A stretch of DNA of 5,111 bases from Caryophanales bacterium UBA6331 (GCA_002438065.1 DJSP01000089.1:1-5111); one strand, 5' to 3'. Counted from the first letter of the stretch, positions 1-5,076 are shown. The notes: generated from the sequence alone by a model not told the origin. A program made the numbers and translations.

Positions 1-11
1 TAATTCTATTT

Positions 12-101
12 TCAAAGAACAAATTTTCTATCTTTTTTGATAGATTTATATCCAGACTTATTGTCTTGATATCTTTTTACATAATGTGGCTAGTTTTCCA
101 T
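12..101 (-). pseudogene. Possible coding remnant of unknown origin
   Basis: Read on the minus strand from the ATG at 101-99, this stretch gives three codons, then TAG at 92-90, then 25 sense codons to TGA at 14-12. The codons after the TAG translate to a K/Y/D-rich string beginning PHYVKRYQDNKSGYKS, which looks more like protein than the surrounding intergenic sequence does. There is no convincing ribosome binding site, and the internal stop breaks the frame. I do not recognise a family. It could be the decayed end of a gene, or chance in A+T-rich DNA. The rest of 1-160 shows only a 6-bp hairpin (27-32 with 39-44) and nothing else that I can support. Confidence 0.2.
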
Positions 102-164
102 AAAACTTTTCACACTATCATATTTATAAATCAATTAATTATAAATTTCGTTAATTAGTTTATA

Positions 165-193
165 AAATAAAATAAAAAAGCCTATTTAAAGCT
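165..193 (-). terminator. Weak intrinsic terminator after tRNA-Leu
   Basis: On the minus strand, 193-189 (AGCTT) pairs with 183-179 (AGGCT), giving 5 bp including one U.G pair around a 5-nt loop. It is followed at once by a T-rich run (TTTTTTATTTTATTTT, ending near 163). It lies 16 nt past the tRNA 3' end, where an end signal is expected. The stem is short, so termination may be partial. Confidence 0.45.
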
Positions 194-208
194 ATTTTAA
201 CATTTTAT

Positions 209-295
209 TGGTGCTTATGGAGGGAATCGAACCCTCATGGTTGCAAAACCGCAGCATTTTGAGTGCTGTGCGTCTACCAATTCCGCCACACAAGC
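209..295 (-). tRNA. tRNA-Leu (anticodon CAA)
   Basis: This is an 87-nt tRNA gene with encoded CCA at its 3' end (211-209). The acceptor stem GCTTGTG pairs with CATAAGC with one G.U, and the discriminator base is A. The anticodon arm is CAGCA-CTCAAAA-TGCTG, which puts CAA at positions 34-36, so it reads the UUG leucine codon. The T arm is GAGGG-TTCGATT-CCCTC. A long variable arm between the anticodon and T stems identifies the type II tRNA class, as expected for leucine. It lies downstream of scpB on the same strand, with 66 bp between them. No terminator is visible in that gap, so it could receive operon read-through as well as transcription from its own promoter. Confidence 0.97.
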
Positions 296-307
296 AAGAA
301 CAAATTA

Positions 308-316
308 ATTATATCA
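308..316 (-). promoter_or_regulatory. Likely tRNA-Leu promoter (-10 box)
   Basis: The minus strand reads TGATATAAT at 316-308: a perfect TATAAT (313-308) with the TG of an extended -10. It sits 12 nt before the tRNA 5' end, leaving room for a leader of about 6 nt. The -35 region is poor (AACAAA at 17-nt spacing). The sequence is almost all A+T, so a chance match is possible. The remaining bases between the tRNA and scpB show nothing else definite. Confidence 0.4.
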
Positions 317-361
317 TATTATATTTAAAATTTGTTATAATTAATTTTAATTTATTAAATT

Positions 362-919
362 TTATTCATCTTCATTATATCTAGTTAAATATAAATCTAA
401 TTCTTCATCATCTTCACTATTTTTAAATTTAGGTAAATCATTAATAGTAGCAAGTCCAAAATAATCTAAAAAATTATTAGTTACTTCATATAAATTAGGT
501 TTACCAGGAAGTGTACTTTTTCCACTTACTTTAATTAGTTCTTTAGCAAGTAATTTTCTAATAACAAACACGGTAGAAACTCCCCTAAGTTCATCTATCT
601 CTACTCTAGTTATTGGTCCATTATAAGCAATTATCGCAAGAGTTTCCAAAGCAGCTGGTGATAAAGTATTACTTTCAGGTTTTTTAACTAACTTTTCATA
701 TATTTCTTTATGTTCAGGTTTAGTAGTTAACTTAAAAGCATCTCCTAAATAACTTATCCTTATTCCTCTATCTTCTTCTTCATAATTCTTTTTTAAAGTA
801 GATAATAAATTTTTAACCTCAGTTTCTGATTTATCCATAATATCACATAAATTATCTAAAGTTATACCTTCATCGCCAACCACAAACAATATTCCTTCTA
901 AAACACCAACATCTCTCAT
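362..919 (-). CDS. scpB: Segregation and condensation protein B
   Basis: ScpB is the winged-helix (kite) subunit of the bacterial SMC-ScpAB condensin. It works as a dimer that binds the kleisin ScpA and helps the complex load on and compact the origin-proximal nucleoid. The 185-residue product has an N-terminal winged helix (about 2-75, with ILFVVGDEGI) and a second one (about 83-160). The second carries the family hallmarks LSPAALETLAIIAY (86-99), the ITRVEIDELRGVS segment and PGKPNLYEVTNNFLDYFGL (138-156). An acidic tail follows. The length is normal for the family. I place the start at 919: AGAAGG at 934-929 is 9 nt upstream, and the ATG overlaps the scpA stop as TAATG. The in-frame ATG at 928 would put the Shine-Dalgarno directly against the start codon, so it is less likely. 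It is the last gene of the operon. Confidence 0.96.
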   Translation of the reverse strand: MRDVGVLEGILFVVGDEGITLDNLCDIMDKSETEVKNLLSTLKKNYEEEDRGIRISYLGDAFKLTTKPEHKEIYEKLVKKPESNTLSPAALETLAIIAYNGPITRVEIDELRGVSTVFVIRKLLAKELIKVSGKSTLPGKPNLYEVTNNFLDYFGLATINDLPKFKNSEDDEELDLYLTRYNEDE

Positions 920-1629
920 TACATACATCCTTCTAAATAAATATTTCCAAAGTTTTTATCTTGAGTTATAACTATTTCATTTTTCTTTGACAAATCAAGA
1001 ATACTTAAAAAAGTAACTATTACATATGGTTTAGAAATATCATCAAACAAATCTAAAAAATTAACTTTTCCTCTTTCTTTAATTATACTTCTAATCATTT
1101 TACATCTACTTTCTAAGCTTATTTCCTTCTTAGTTACAGTAGTTGTCTTGGGCTCTTGCAATTTCTGTCTTTTTAAAAATTCTTCAAAAGCATTTAATAA
1201 GTCATTTAAAGTAATATTTGTACTTAATTTAGTTTCATTTCTAAATTCATTTAAATTACTAGGTAACTTAGTATATACATAACTTCTCTTTTCCTCAAGA
1301 ACTCTAAAATCTCCAGCCATATCTTTAATTTTTTGATATTCTAATAATCTTTCTCTTAATTCATCTTCACTATTAATTTCATATTCATCGTCATTATCTT
1401 CATCATCTCTATGTAATAATAATTTACTTTTTAAATGAATAAGTTCTGATGCCATAACTAAATATTCACTACAAGCATCTATTGTTAAATTTTTATTATT
1501 ATTAATATAATCTATATATTCTTTAGTAATTAATTCTATATCTATATCATAAATATCCATCTTGTTAGATCTAATTAGATGTAATAACAAATCTAACGGT
1601 CCATTAAAATTATTAACTTCTACATTCAT
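919..1629 (-). CDS. scpA: Segregation and condensation protein A (kleisin)
   Basis: ScpA is the kleisin that bridges the two SMC heads and holds the ScpB dimer, closing the condensin ring in chromosome segregation. The product has 236 residues, close to the usual 240-260. The N-terminal domain shows the signature FNGPLDLLLHLI (8-19), followed by the conserved DIYDIDIELITKEYIDYI stretch and the helix YLVMASELIHLKSKLLL (56-72), which in the family contacts the SMC neck. A charged linker (about 74-110) leads to the ScpB-binding middle. The C-terminal winged helix (about 165-236, with TFLSILDLSKKNEIVITQ) contacts the SMC head cap. The start overlaps the stop of the upstream gene as ATGA. Its nearest Shine-Dalgarno-like element (AAGG, 1645-1642) is 12 nt away, so coupled translation is likely. 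It also overlaps scpB. Confidence 0.97.
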   Translation of the reverse strand: MNVEVNNFNGPLDLLLHLIRSNKMDIYDIDIELITKEYIDYINNNKNLTIDACSEYLVMASELIHLKSKLLLHRDDEDNDDEYEINSEDELRERLLEYQKIKDMAGDFRVLEEKRSYVYTKLPSNLNEFRNETKLSTNITLNDLLNAFEEFLKRQKLQEPKTTTVTKKEISLESRCKMIRSIIKERGKVNFLDLFDDISKPYVIVTFLSILDLSKKNEIVITQDKNFGNIYLEGCM

Positions 1630-2231
1630 TTACAATCAAAACCTTTTTTTATTAATTCAGTGCTTATTATATCATACTTGGTATTTAATAGATAATAATT
1701 TGTATCAATGCTTTTTAAATCAATATTAGTATCTATTATAGCAGTAAATTTAAAGCTATTTTCACTAGTTGTAATAGTACTTTTACCACCTAAAGAATTA
1801 ATATCATTACTTTTAGTCTGATAATTAAGTAACGTATCACTTAAAATTGAACTATCTGTGCTAGAATATGAATAATTATTTTCTATTCTTATTAAATTAT
1901 TTTCTTCATTAAATGTATAAATATATTCATAATTACGATAAATACATGTTAATTTTTTTATATTATTATTTTGTGTAGTCGTAGATGTCGTTGTTGAACT
2001 ACTTGTTGTAGTTGTTGTGCTAGTTGTAGTTACTGGACTTGTACTCGAATCTGTATTTCGATTCAATAAATCATTTAGAGTAAAATCATCGCCAAAGTAG
2101 GCTTTTATATAAGGGAACGCAAAACAAGCACCAATTAATATTATAAAAACAATAATAACAAATATTGGTTTACTTGATTTTTCTTTTTTTAAAGTTCCTA
2201 ACACTATAACATCTTTGTTTTCATTATTCAT
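1626..2231 (-). CDS. Single-pass membrane protein with Thr/Ser-rich linker, unknown function
   Basis: I do not recognise a family for this 201-residue protein. A short cytoplasmic end containing KKEKSSK (15-21) precedes one hydrophobic segment (about 22-42). A polar stretch follows, then a Ser/Thr tract at 62-86, mostly Thr, which looks like a flexible extracellular stalk. The C-terminal domain (about 90-201) is rich in Tyr, Asn and beta-branched residues. It has Cys96 near its start and Cys200 as the penultimate residue; these could form a disulfide outside the cell (inference). The topology suggests N-in, C-out. The start is well set: GGAGG at 2245-2241 lies 9 nt before the ATG. It is the first gene of the unit, and its TGA overlaps the scpA start by 4 nt, so scpA translation probably depends on it. 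A link to condensin is not implied by the protein sequence. Confidence 0.85.
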   Translation of the reverse strand: MNNENKDVIVLGTLKKEKSSKPIFVIIVFIILIGACFAFPYIKAYFGDDFTLNDLLNRNTDSSTSPVTTTSTTTTTSSSTTTSTTTQNNNIKKLTCIYRNYEYIYTFNEENNLIRIENNYSYSSTDSSILSDTLLNYQTKSNDINSLGGKSTITTSENSFKFTAIIDTNIDLKSIDTNYYLLNTKYDIISTELIKKGFDCK

Positions 2232-2240
2232 ATTAACTAG

Positions 2241-2264
2241 CCTCCAACTATAATAAGTATAGCA
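2241..2264 (-). promoter_or_regulatory. Promoter and ribosome binding site for the membrane protein-scpA-scpB operon
   Basis: The minus strand reads TGCTATACT at 2264-2256, an extended -10 (TG plus TATACT). No good -35 is visible, because the region upstream is the T-run of the ftsK terminator. A start near 2249 would give a leader of about 18 nt with GGAGG (2245-2241) close to its 5' end. TATTAT at 2255-2250 is an alternative -10. The position between the ftsK terminator and the first operon gene supports a promoter here. Confidence 0.45.
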
Positions 2265-2280
2265 AAATTTTTAATAAAAG

Positions 2281-2313
2281 AAAATAAAAAAGGACAAGAA
2301 ATTATCTCATCCT
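2281..2313 (-). terminator. ftsK: Intrinsic terminator of ftsK
   Basis: On the minus strand, AGGATGAGA (2313-2305) pairs with TCTTGTCCT (2299-2291): nine consecutive pairs including two G.U, around a 5-nt loop. The T-run TTTTTATTTT (2290-2281) follows directly. It lies about 70 nt past the ftsK stop and just before the operon promoter, so it separates the two transcription units. A smaller hairpin (2326-2331 with 2335-2340) lies in the ftsK 3' leader-out region without a T-run. The rest of 2314-2381 shows nothing else. Confidence 0.75.
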
Positions 2314-2381
2314 AATCTATTTAAACACTATAAAATAGTGGTCATTATATTTTATTCTAATATTTTAAAAAATTTTCCAAA

Positions 2382-4619
2382 TTATTCATCTTTTTGCAAT
2401 TTTACGATAACTTCTCTTGGTTTAGATCCATTTTGTGGTCCAATTATTCCTCTTTCTTCCAGTAAATCTACAATTCTAGCAGCTCTCGAAAAACCAACTC
2501 TAAATCTTCTTTGAATTAATGAAGCACTAATTTTACCAGTTGTTATCGCAAAATCAACTACGTCATTATATAAAGGATCATCGTATTCTTCTGGGCCACT
2601 ATTTGCACCAGCCATGTGATTATCAGGTATTTCAGTTAAACTATTATCATAACTTGCTACTTGTTCTTTAGATACGTAATCAATTAATCTTTGTGTTTCT
2701 TCATCAGAAATAAAGTTTCCTTGAATTCTGATTGGAGTATTTTCACCCATTGGCAAATATAACATATCACCTTTACCAAGTAATTTTTCAGCACCACTTC
2801 GATCAAGTATAGTTCTTGAATCAATTTGAGATGCAACGGCAAATGAGATACGTGATGGAATATTAGCTTTAACAACACCAGTAATTACATCTGTTGATGG
2901 TCTTTGAGTTGCGACAATTAGGTGAATTCCAGCGGCTCTTGCCATCTGAGTTATACGCATAATTGAATCTTCTACTTCTTTGGCAGCAACAAGCATTAAA
3001 TCAGCAAGCTCATCTATTATTACTAAAATATATGGCATCTTAGGAACAGTTGTGTTGTTCTTTTTATTATTTTTTTCGATCATTTCATTATATCCTGAAA
3101 TATTTTTAACGTTGTTATCAGCAAATTTTTGATATCTATTTTCCATTTCAGCAACTATTTTTTGAAGTGCGACATTTGCTTTCTTAGGATCAGTAACTAC
3201 TGGACATAATAAATGTGGTATTCCATTATAATTTGATAATTCTACCTTTTTAGGATCGACAAGTACTAATTTTATGTCATTCGGATTCATTCTCATTAAA
3301 ATAGATGCGATAAAACTATTGATACAAACTGATTTACCTGAACCAGTTGATCCGGCAACAAGTAAGTGAGGCATTTTTGATAAATCAGCACAACAAGTTC
3401 TTCCCATTAAATCCTTACCAAGTGCAACCAATATCTTAGCATCACTCATAGATTTTGGAACAGTGCTTAATACTTCTCTAATTGGAACACTAGCGACATT
3501 TCGATTAGGTATTTCAACTCCAACGGTACTTTTTCCCGGAATAGGTGCCTCAATTCTAACATCCTTAGCAGCAAGTGAAAGTGCTATTTCTTTACTAATA
3601 CTTGTAATTCGATTAACTTTAGTACCTGCTTTAATTTCAACTTCAAACTGCGTAACAGCAGGTCCTTCATGAATTTCTACTACTTTTCCAGTAATTTGAA
3701 AATCTCTTAATACCTTTTCAAGTGCAATACGATTTTGATTTAAAAAATCACTATTATTAACTTTTTTAGTTTTAGCAGGTGGATTTAATATATCAAGAGG
3801 TGGTAAATGATACTCTCCATTTGAACTATTTTGAATACTTATAGGTTCACTACTTGGTATTTTTTCTTCTTTATTACTTTCATAGTTTTCATTATGAAAT
3901 CTACTTATTTCTTCACTAGAAGTTATCATAACTTTGTTGTTTGCTGAACTTACCTGTTCTTCTTCATCATCATCGTCCTCATCTTCATCATCATCAGACT
4001 CGCTTAATTTTAAAGCCTTACTAGATTTAACTCCATCCCCAAGACCTTTAAAAATATTTATAATTTTAACTACAATATCAGCAAGTGATACATTAAGTGC
4101 CATTACAACTCCAAATAATGAAAACACAGCTAAAATAATATATGTTCCAGTTAAATCAAATAGATTAACAAATCCCCATGAAAAGAAAGCACCAATTATT
4201 CCGCCACCAGTTTGACTTAAATTTATAAAATTTTCACTATTTATTGTATTCATAAAATTATCTATCGTATTTTGAAATATATCATTATTTTTAAGTACTG
4301 TACTATCAGCAATATAGTTAATATGACTAAGAGCAAGTAACGCGATTAACAAAAGATATAGTCCAATTAATCTTGAATTAAAAAACTTAGGTAAATCTCC
4401 TTTAATTATCATATACATTCCTAAAATAATTAATAGTAAAACAAAAATAGCCCACCAAGTACCCATTAAAAATATACAAAAAGATTTAATAAGATGTCCT
4501 ACAGGGCCAAACGCTCCTATTCCAATTATTCCTACGAGTACAAGTAATAAACCAATTAGTTCTGAAGAAAATTTAGTTTTACTAGCACTCTCACCTTTTC
4601 TTTTTTTCTTTTTAGCCAT
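2382..4619 (-). CDS. ftsK: DNA translocase FtsK/SpoIIIE
   Basis: This is a septum-located ATP-driven DNA pump that clears and sorts chromosome termini during division; in spore formers the SpoIIIE member moves DNA into the forespore. The product has 745 residues, near the 787 of B. subtilis SpoIIIE. A basic start (KKKKRK) is followed by about four membrane segments (roughly 20-41, 45-72, 83-103 and 140-177). A linker (about 195-285) contains 13 consecutive Asp/Glu residues (209-221). The RecA-like motor follows, with Walker A GSTGSGKS (423-430), Walker B IIDE (534-537), and the family motifs VDPKKVEL and ATQRPSTDVITG. The C-terminal gamma winged helix (about 683-745, with RRFRVGFSRAARIVDLLEERGI) reads the polarity sequences that direct translocation. 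All motor motifs look intact. The start has GGAG 10 nt upstream. It has its own promoter and terminator. Confidence 0.97.
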   Translation of the reverse strand: MAKKKKRKGESASKTKFSSELIGLLLVLVGIIGIGAFGPVGHLIKSFCIFLMGTWWAIFVLLLIILGMYMIIKGDLPKFFNSRLIGLYLLLIALLALSHINYIADSTVLKNNDIFQNTIDNFMNTINSENFINLSQTGGGIIGAFFSWGFVNLFDLTGTYIILAVFSLFGVVMALNVSLADIVVKIINIFKGLGDGVKSSKALKLSESDDDEDEDDDDEEEQVSSANNKVMITSSEEISRFHNENYESNKEEKIPSSEPISIQNSSNGEYHLPPLDILNPPAKTKKVNNSDFLNQNRIALEKVLRDFQITGKVVEIHEGPAVTQFEVEIKAGTKVNRITSISKEIALSLAAKDVRIEAPIPGKSTVGVEIPNRNVASVPIREVLSTVPKSMSDAKILVALGKDLMGRTCCADLSKMPHLLVAGSTGSGKSVCINSFIASILMRMNPNDIKLVLVDPKKVELSNYNGIPHLLCPVVTDPKKANVALQKIVAEMENRYQKFADNNVKNISGYNEMIEKNNKKNNTTVPKMPYILVIIDELADLMLVAAKEVEDSIMRITQMARAAGIHLIVATQRPSTDVITGVVKANIPSRISFAVASQIDSRTILDRSGAEKLLGKGDMLYLPMGENTPIRIQGNFISDEETQRLIDYVSKEQVASYDNSLTEIPDNHMAGANSGPEEYDDPLYNDVVDFAITTGKISASLIQRRFRVGFSRAARIVDLLEERGIIGPQNGSKPREVIVKLQKDE

Positions 4620-4629
4620 ATACTATCAA

Positions 4630-4668
4630 CTCCATTTTAATTATAAACCATATATAAATTTAATGCAA
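4630..4668 (-). promoter_or_regulatory. ftsK: ftsK promoter and ribosome binding site
   Basis: The minus strand carries TTGCAT (4668-4663), a 17-nt spacer, and a perfect TATAAT (4645-4640). That is a good vegetative sigma-factor promoter. The start point should fall near 4637-4633, so the GGAG Shine-Dalgarno (4633-4630) would lie almost at the mRNA 5' end and the leader would be only about 14-18 nt. The other operon in this window also has a predicted leader of about 18 nt. Confidence 0.65.
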
Positions 4669-4682
4669 AAAATAAACTGTAA

Positions 4683-4695
4683 ATTTACACTAATA
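4683..4695. repeat. 13-bp direct repeat, copy 1
   Basis: ATTTACACTAATA occurs here and again, exactly, at 4744-4756, 61 bp away in the same orientation. This copy lies 15 bp upstream of the ftsK -35 box. It could be a protein binding site between divergent promoters; A+T bias makes chance similarity less improbable than it looks. Confidence 0.5.
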
Positions 4696-4734
4696 ATAAT
4701 TATTTAATTTATGTTAATATTTTTAATTGTTAAC

Positions 4735-4763
4735 TTGTTTATGATTTACACTAATAGTATAAT
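4735..4763 (+). promoter_or_regulatory. Promoter of the small-peptide (toxin candidate) mRNA
   Basis: TTGTTT (4735-4740), a 17-nt spacer and a perfect TATAAT (4758-4763) predict a start near 4770, giving a 5' leader of about 68 nt before the ATG at 4839. The promoter diverges from that of ftsK. Its spacer contains copy 2 of the 13-bp repeat. Confidence 0.65.
4744..4756. repeat. 13-bp direct repeat, copy 2
   Basis: Exact second copy of ATTTACACTAATA, lying wholly inside the spacer between the -35 and -10 boxes of the plus-strand promoter. A protein bound here would block RNA polymerase, so an operator role is plausible but unproven. Confidence 0.5.
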
Positions 4764-4770
4764 AACCACT

Positions 4771-4801
4771 AAGGAACAATTAGTTGCTGGGTGTCTATCC
4801 T
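4771..4801 (+). repeat. 5' arm of long-range inverted repeat
   Basis: This arm forms the very 5' end of the predicted peptide mRNA. It can pair with 4978-5015. Bases 4771-4785 pair with 5001-5015 (14 of 15, one A.A mismatch). Bases 4786-4801 pair with 4978-4993 (16 of 16, three of them G.U). A 7-nt bulge (4994-5000) separates the two helices. The arms flank the peptide gene. Confidence 0.75.
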
Positions 4802-4828
4802 CATTTTTTAATAATAAAAAGATGAGGA
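4798..4828 (+). promoter_or_regulatory. Leader hairpin masking the ribosome binding site
   Basis: TCCTCATTTTTT (4798-4809) pairs with AAAAAGATGAGGA (4817-4828, with one U.G) to give 12 consecutive pairs around a 7-nt loop. The 3' strand includes AGGA, the first four bases of the Shine-Dalgarno AGGAGG (4825-4830), which is 8 nt from the ATG. Sequestration of this kind is typical of Fst- and BsrG-type toxin mRNAs. The first four bases of the hairpin (4798-4801) are also part of the long-range helix with the 3' end, so the two folds compete. Confidence 0.7.
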
Positions 4829-4838
4829 GGTGTTGCAT

Positions 4839-4931
4839 ATGAGTAAACGAAAATTTATTATTAAATTTTTAAGATACATATGTCTCATTATTCTATGTAT
4901 ATCTGTTTTGGTGTACATAGTAAAAAAATAG
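4839..4931 (+). CDS. Small hydrophobic peptide, candidate type I toxin
   Basis: This 30-codon ORF starts with ATG preceded by a full AGGAGG at 8-nt spacing, the strongest ribosome binding site in the window. The peptide has a basic N-terminus (MSKRK, then K9 and R12), one hydrophobic run (about 14-28, ICLIILCISVLVYIV) and a KK end, so it should insert in the membrane. Cys15 and Cys20 lie in that run. Small size, one membrane span with charged ends, a masked ribosome binding site, long UTRs and a convergent antisense RNA are the usual traits of type I toxins that damage the membrane. I see no proline-glycine core as in Fst/Ldr, and no clear TxpA/BsrG or holin-like signature, so the family is unassigned. 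The alternative is a small membrane regulator or leader peptide. That it is translated looks likely; that it is toxic is inference. Confidence 0.65.
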   Translation: MSKRKFIIKFLRYICLIILCISVLVYIVKK

Positions 4932-4962
4932 ACACTTAATTATTCAAAAATAATTAAATGTC
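4920..4962 (-). terminator. Terminator of the antisense RNA
   Basis: GACATTTAATTATT (4962-4949, minus strand) pairs with AATAATTAAGTGTC (4944-4931) around a 4-nt loop. In the minus-strand RNA all 14 pairs form, one as U.G; in the plus-strand RNA the same position is a C.A mismatch. The minus-strand T-run TATTTTTTTAC (4930-4920) follows directly, while the plus side has no T-run. The element therefore serves the minus-strand transcript. It overlaps the stop codon and the Lys-Lys codons of the peptide gene. Confidence 0.75.
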
Positions 4963-4975
4963 GGTACTTTATTAT

Positions 4976-5024
4976 AAAGGATAGGCATTCAGCATTGCAT
5001 AACTAAATGTTCCTTTTTTATTTT
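4976..5024 (+). terminator. Probable 3' end of the peptide mRNA
   Basis: AAAGGA (4976-4981) pairs with TCCTTT (5011-5016), and TTTTTTATTTT runs from 5014 to 5024. The local stem is only 6 bp with a 29-nt interior. A stronger stem is available if the 5' end of the transcript (4771-4785) pairs with 5001-5015. An end near 5020-5024 gives an mRNA of about 250 nt, similar in size to BsrG- or TxpA-type mRNAs. Confidence 0.5.
4978..5015 (+). repeat. 3' arm of long-range inverted repeat
   Basis: This arm is the complement of the mRNA 5' end (4771-4801), located in the 3' UTR of the peptide gene and followed immediately by a T-run. The 7-nt ATTGCAT (4994-5000) is unmatched. The same bases are covered by the antisense RNA. 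Confidence 0.75.
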
Positions 5025-5047
5025 ATGTAAGTTTCCCTTACGTATTC

Positions 5048-5076
5048 ATAATAGCACTTTTTATCCAAATCTTCAA
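5048..5076 (-). promoter_or_regulatory. Promoter of the antisense RNA
   Basis: The minus strand has TTGAAG (5076-5071), a 17-nt spacer and TATTAT (5053-5048) preceded by TGC (5056-5054), an extended -10. The predicted start is the G at 5041. It faces the toxin promoter and looks stronger, as expected for an antitoxin RNA. Bases 5077-5111 show no further feature beyond an ACACTAT (5100-5094, minus) that resembles the core of the 13-bp repeat. Confidence 0.65.

Larger units (their letters stand above)
4922..5041 (-). ncRNA. Antisense RNA, candidate antitoxin
   Basis: This is a predicted RNA of about 120 nt running from the extended -10 promoter at 5076-5048 to the hairpin and T-run at 4962-4920. 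Its first bases form a small hairpin, GTAAG (5041-5037) with CTTAC (5031-5027), which would protect the 5' end. It is fully complementary to the 3' part of the peptide mRNA, including the 3' arm of the long-range helix and the last three codons. Because that arm is an inverted copy of the mRNA 5' end, the RNA also carries a near-copy of the toxin leader. It should bind the 3' region and could favour duplex cleavage, as in the TxpA/RatA and BsrG/SR4 pairs. No ORF is apparent in it. The ends are inferred from promoter and terminator positions. Confidence 0.6.

Noticed and set aside
27..44. TCTATC/GATAGA hairpin as a terminator
   Set aside because: The stem is 6 bp of mainly A/T pairs with a 6-T loop and no following T-run.
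300..344. A+T inverted repeats (TTAATTATA 305-313 and 336-344) between scpB and the tRNA as an operon terminator
   Set aside because: They have almost no G/C pairs and no T-run after a compact stem; in 85-90% A+T DNA such matches are expected by chance.
919..928. scpB start at 928 instead of 919
   Set aside because: The AGAAGG site would directly abut that ATG, whereas it is 9 nt from the ATG at 919, and ScpB homology begins after the latter.
1626..1628. Mycoplasma-type code with TGA as Trp
   Set aside because: TGA here ends a gene exactly at an ATGA overlap with scpA, the adjacent Trp pair in FtsK is coded TGG, and no gene needs a TGA read-through.
1626..2231. Lipobox-like LIGAC at residues 32-36 of the membrane protein
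   Set aside because: Gly at -2 is atypical, and the residues after the Cys (FAFPYI) stay hydrophobic, so a plain membrane anchor fits better than a lipoprotein.
2684..2878. 64-codon open frame on the minus strand
   Set aside because: It is a shifted frame inside ftsK, with no start signal and no recognisable product.
3463..3672. 69-codon open frame on the plus strand
   Set aside because: It lies fully opposite the conserved FtsK motor region, has no ribosome binding site and reads as a mirror of that gene.
3934..4215. 93-codon open frame on the plus strand with a long Ser run
   Set aside because: The Ser run is simply the reverse strand of the acidic tract of FtsK, and the frame has no independent support.
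4770..5024. A known structured RNA (6S, SRP, tmRNA or RNase P) in the paired region
   Set aside because: None of their conserved core sequences is visible, and the region contains a well-signalled ORF plus an opposing promoter.
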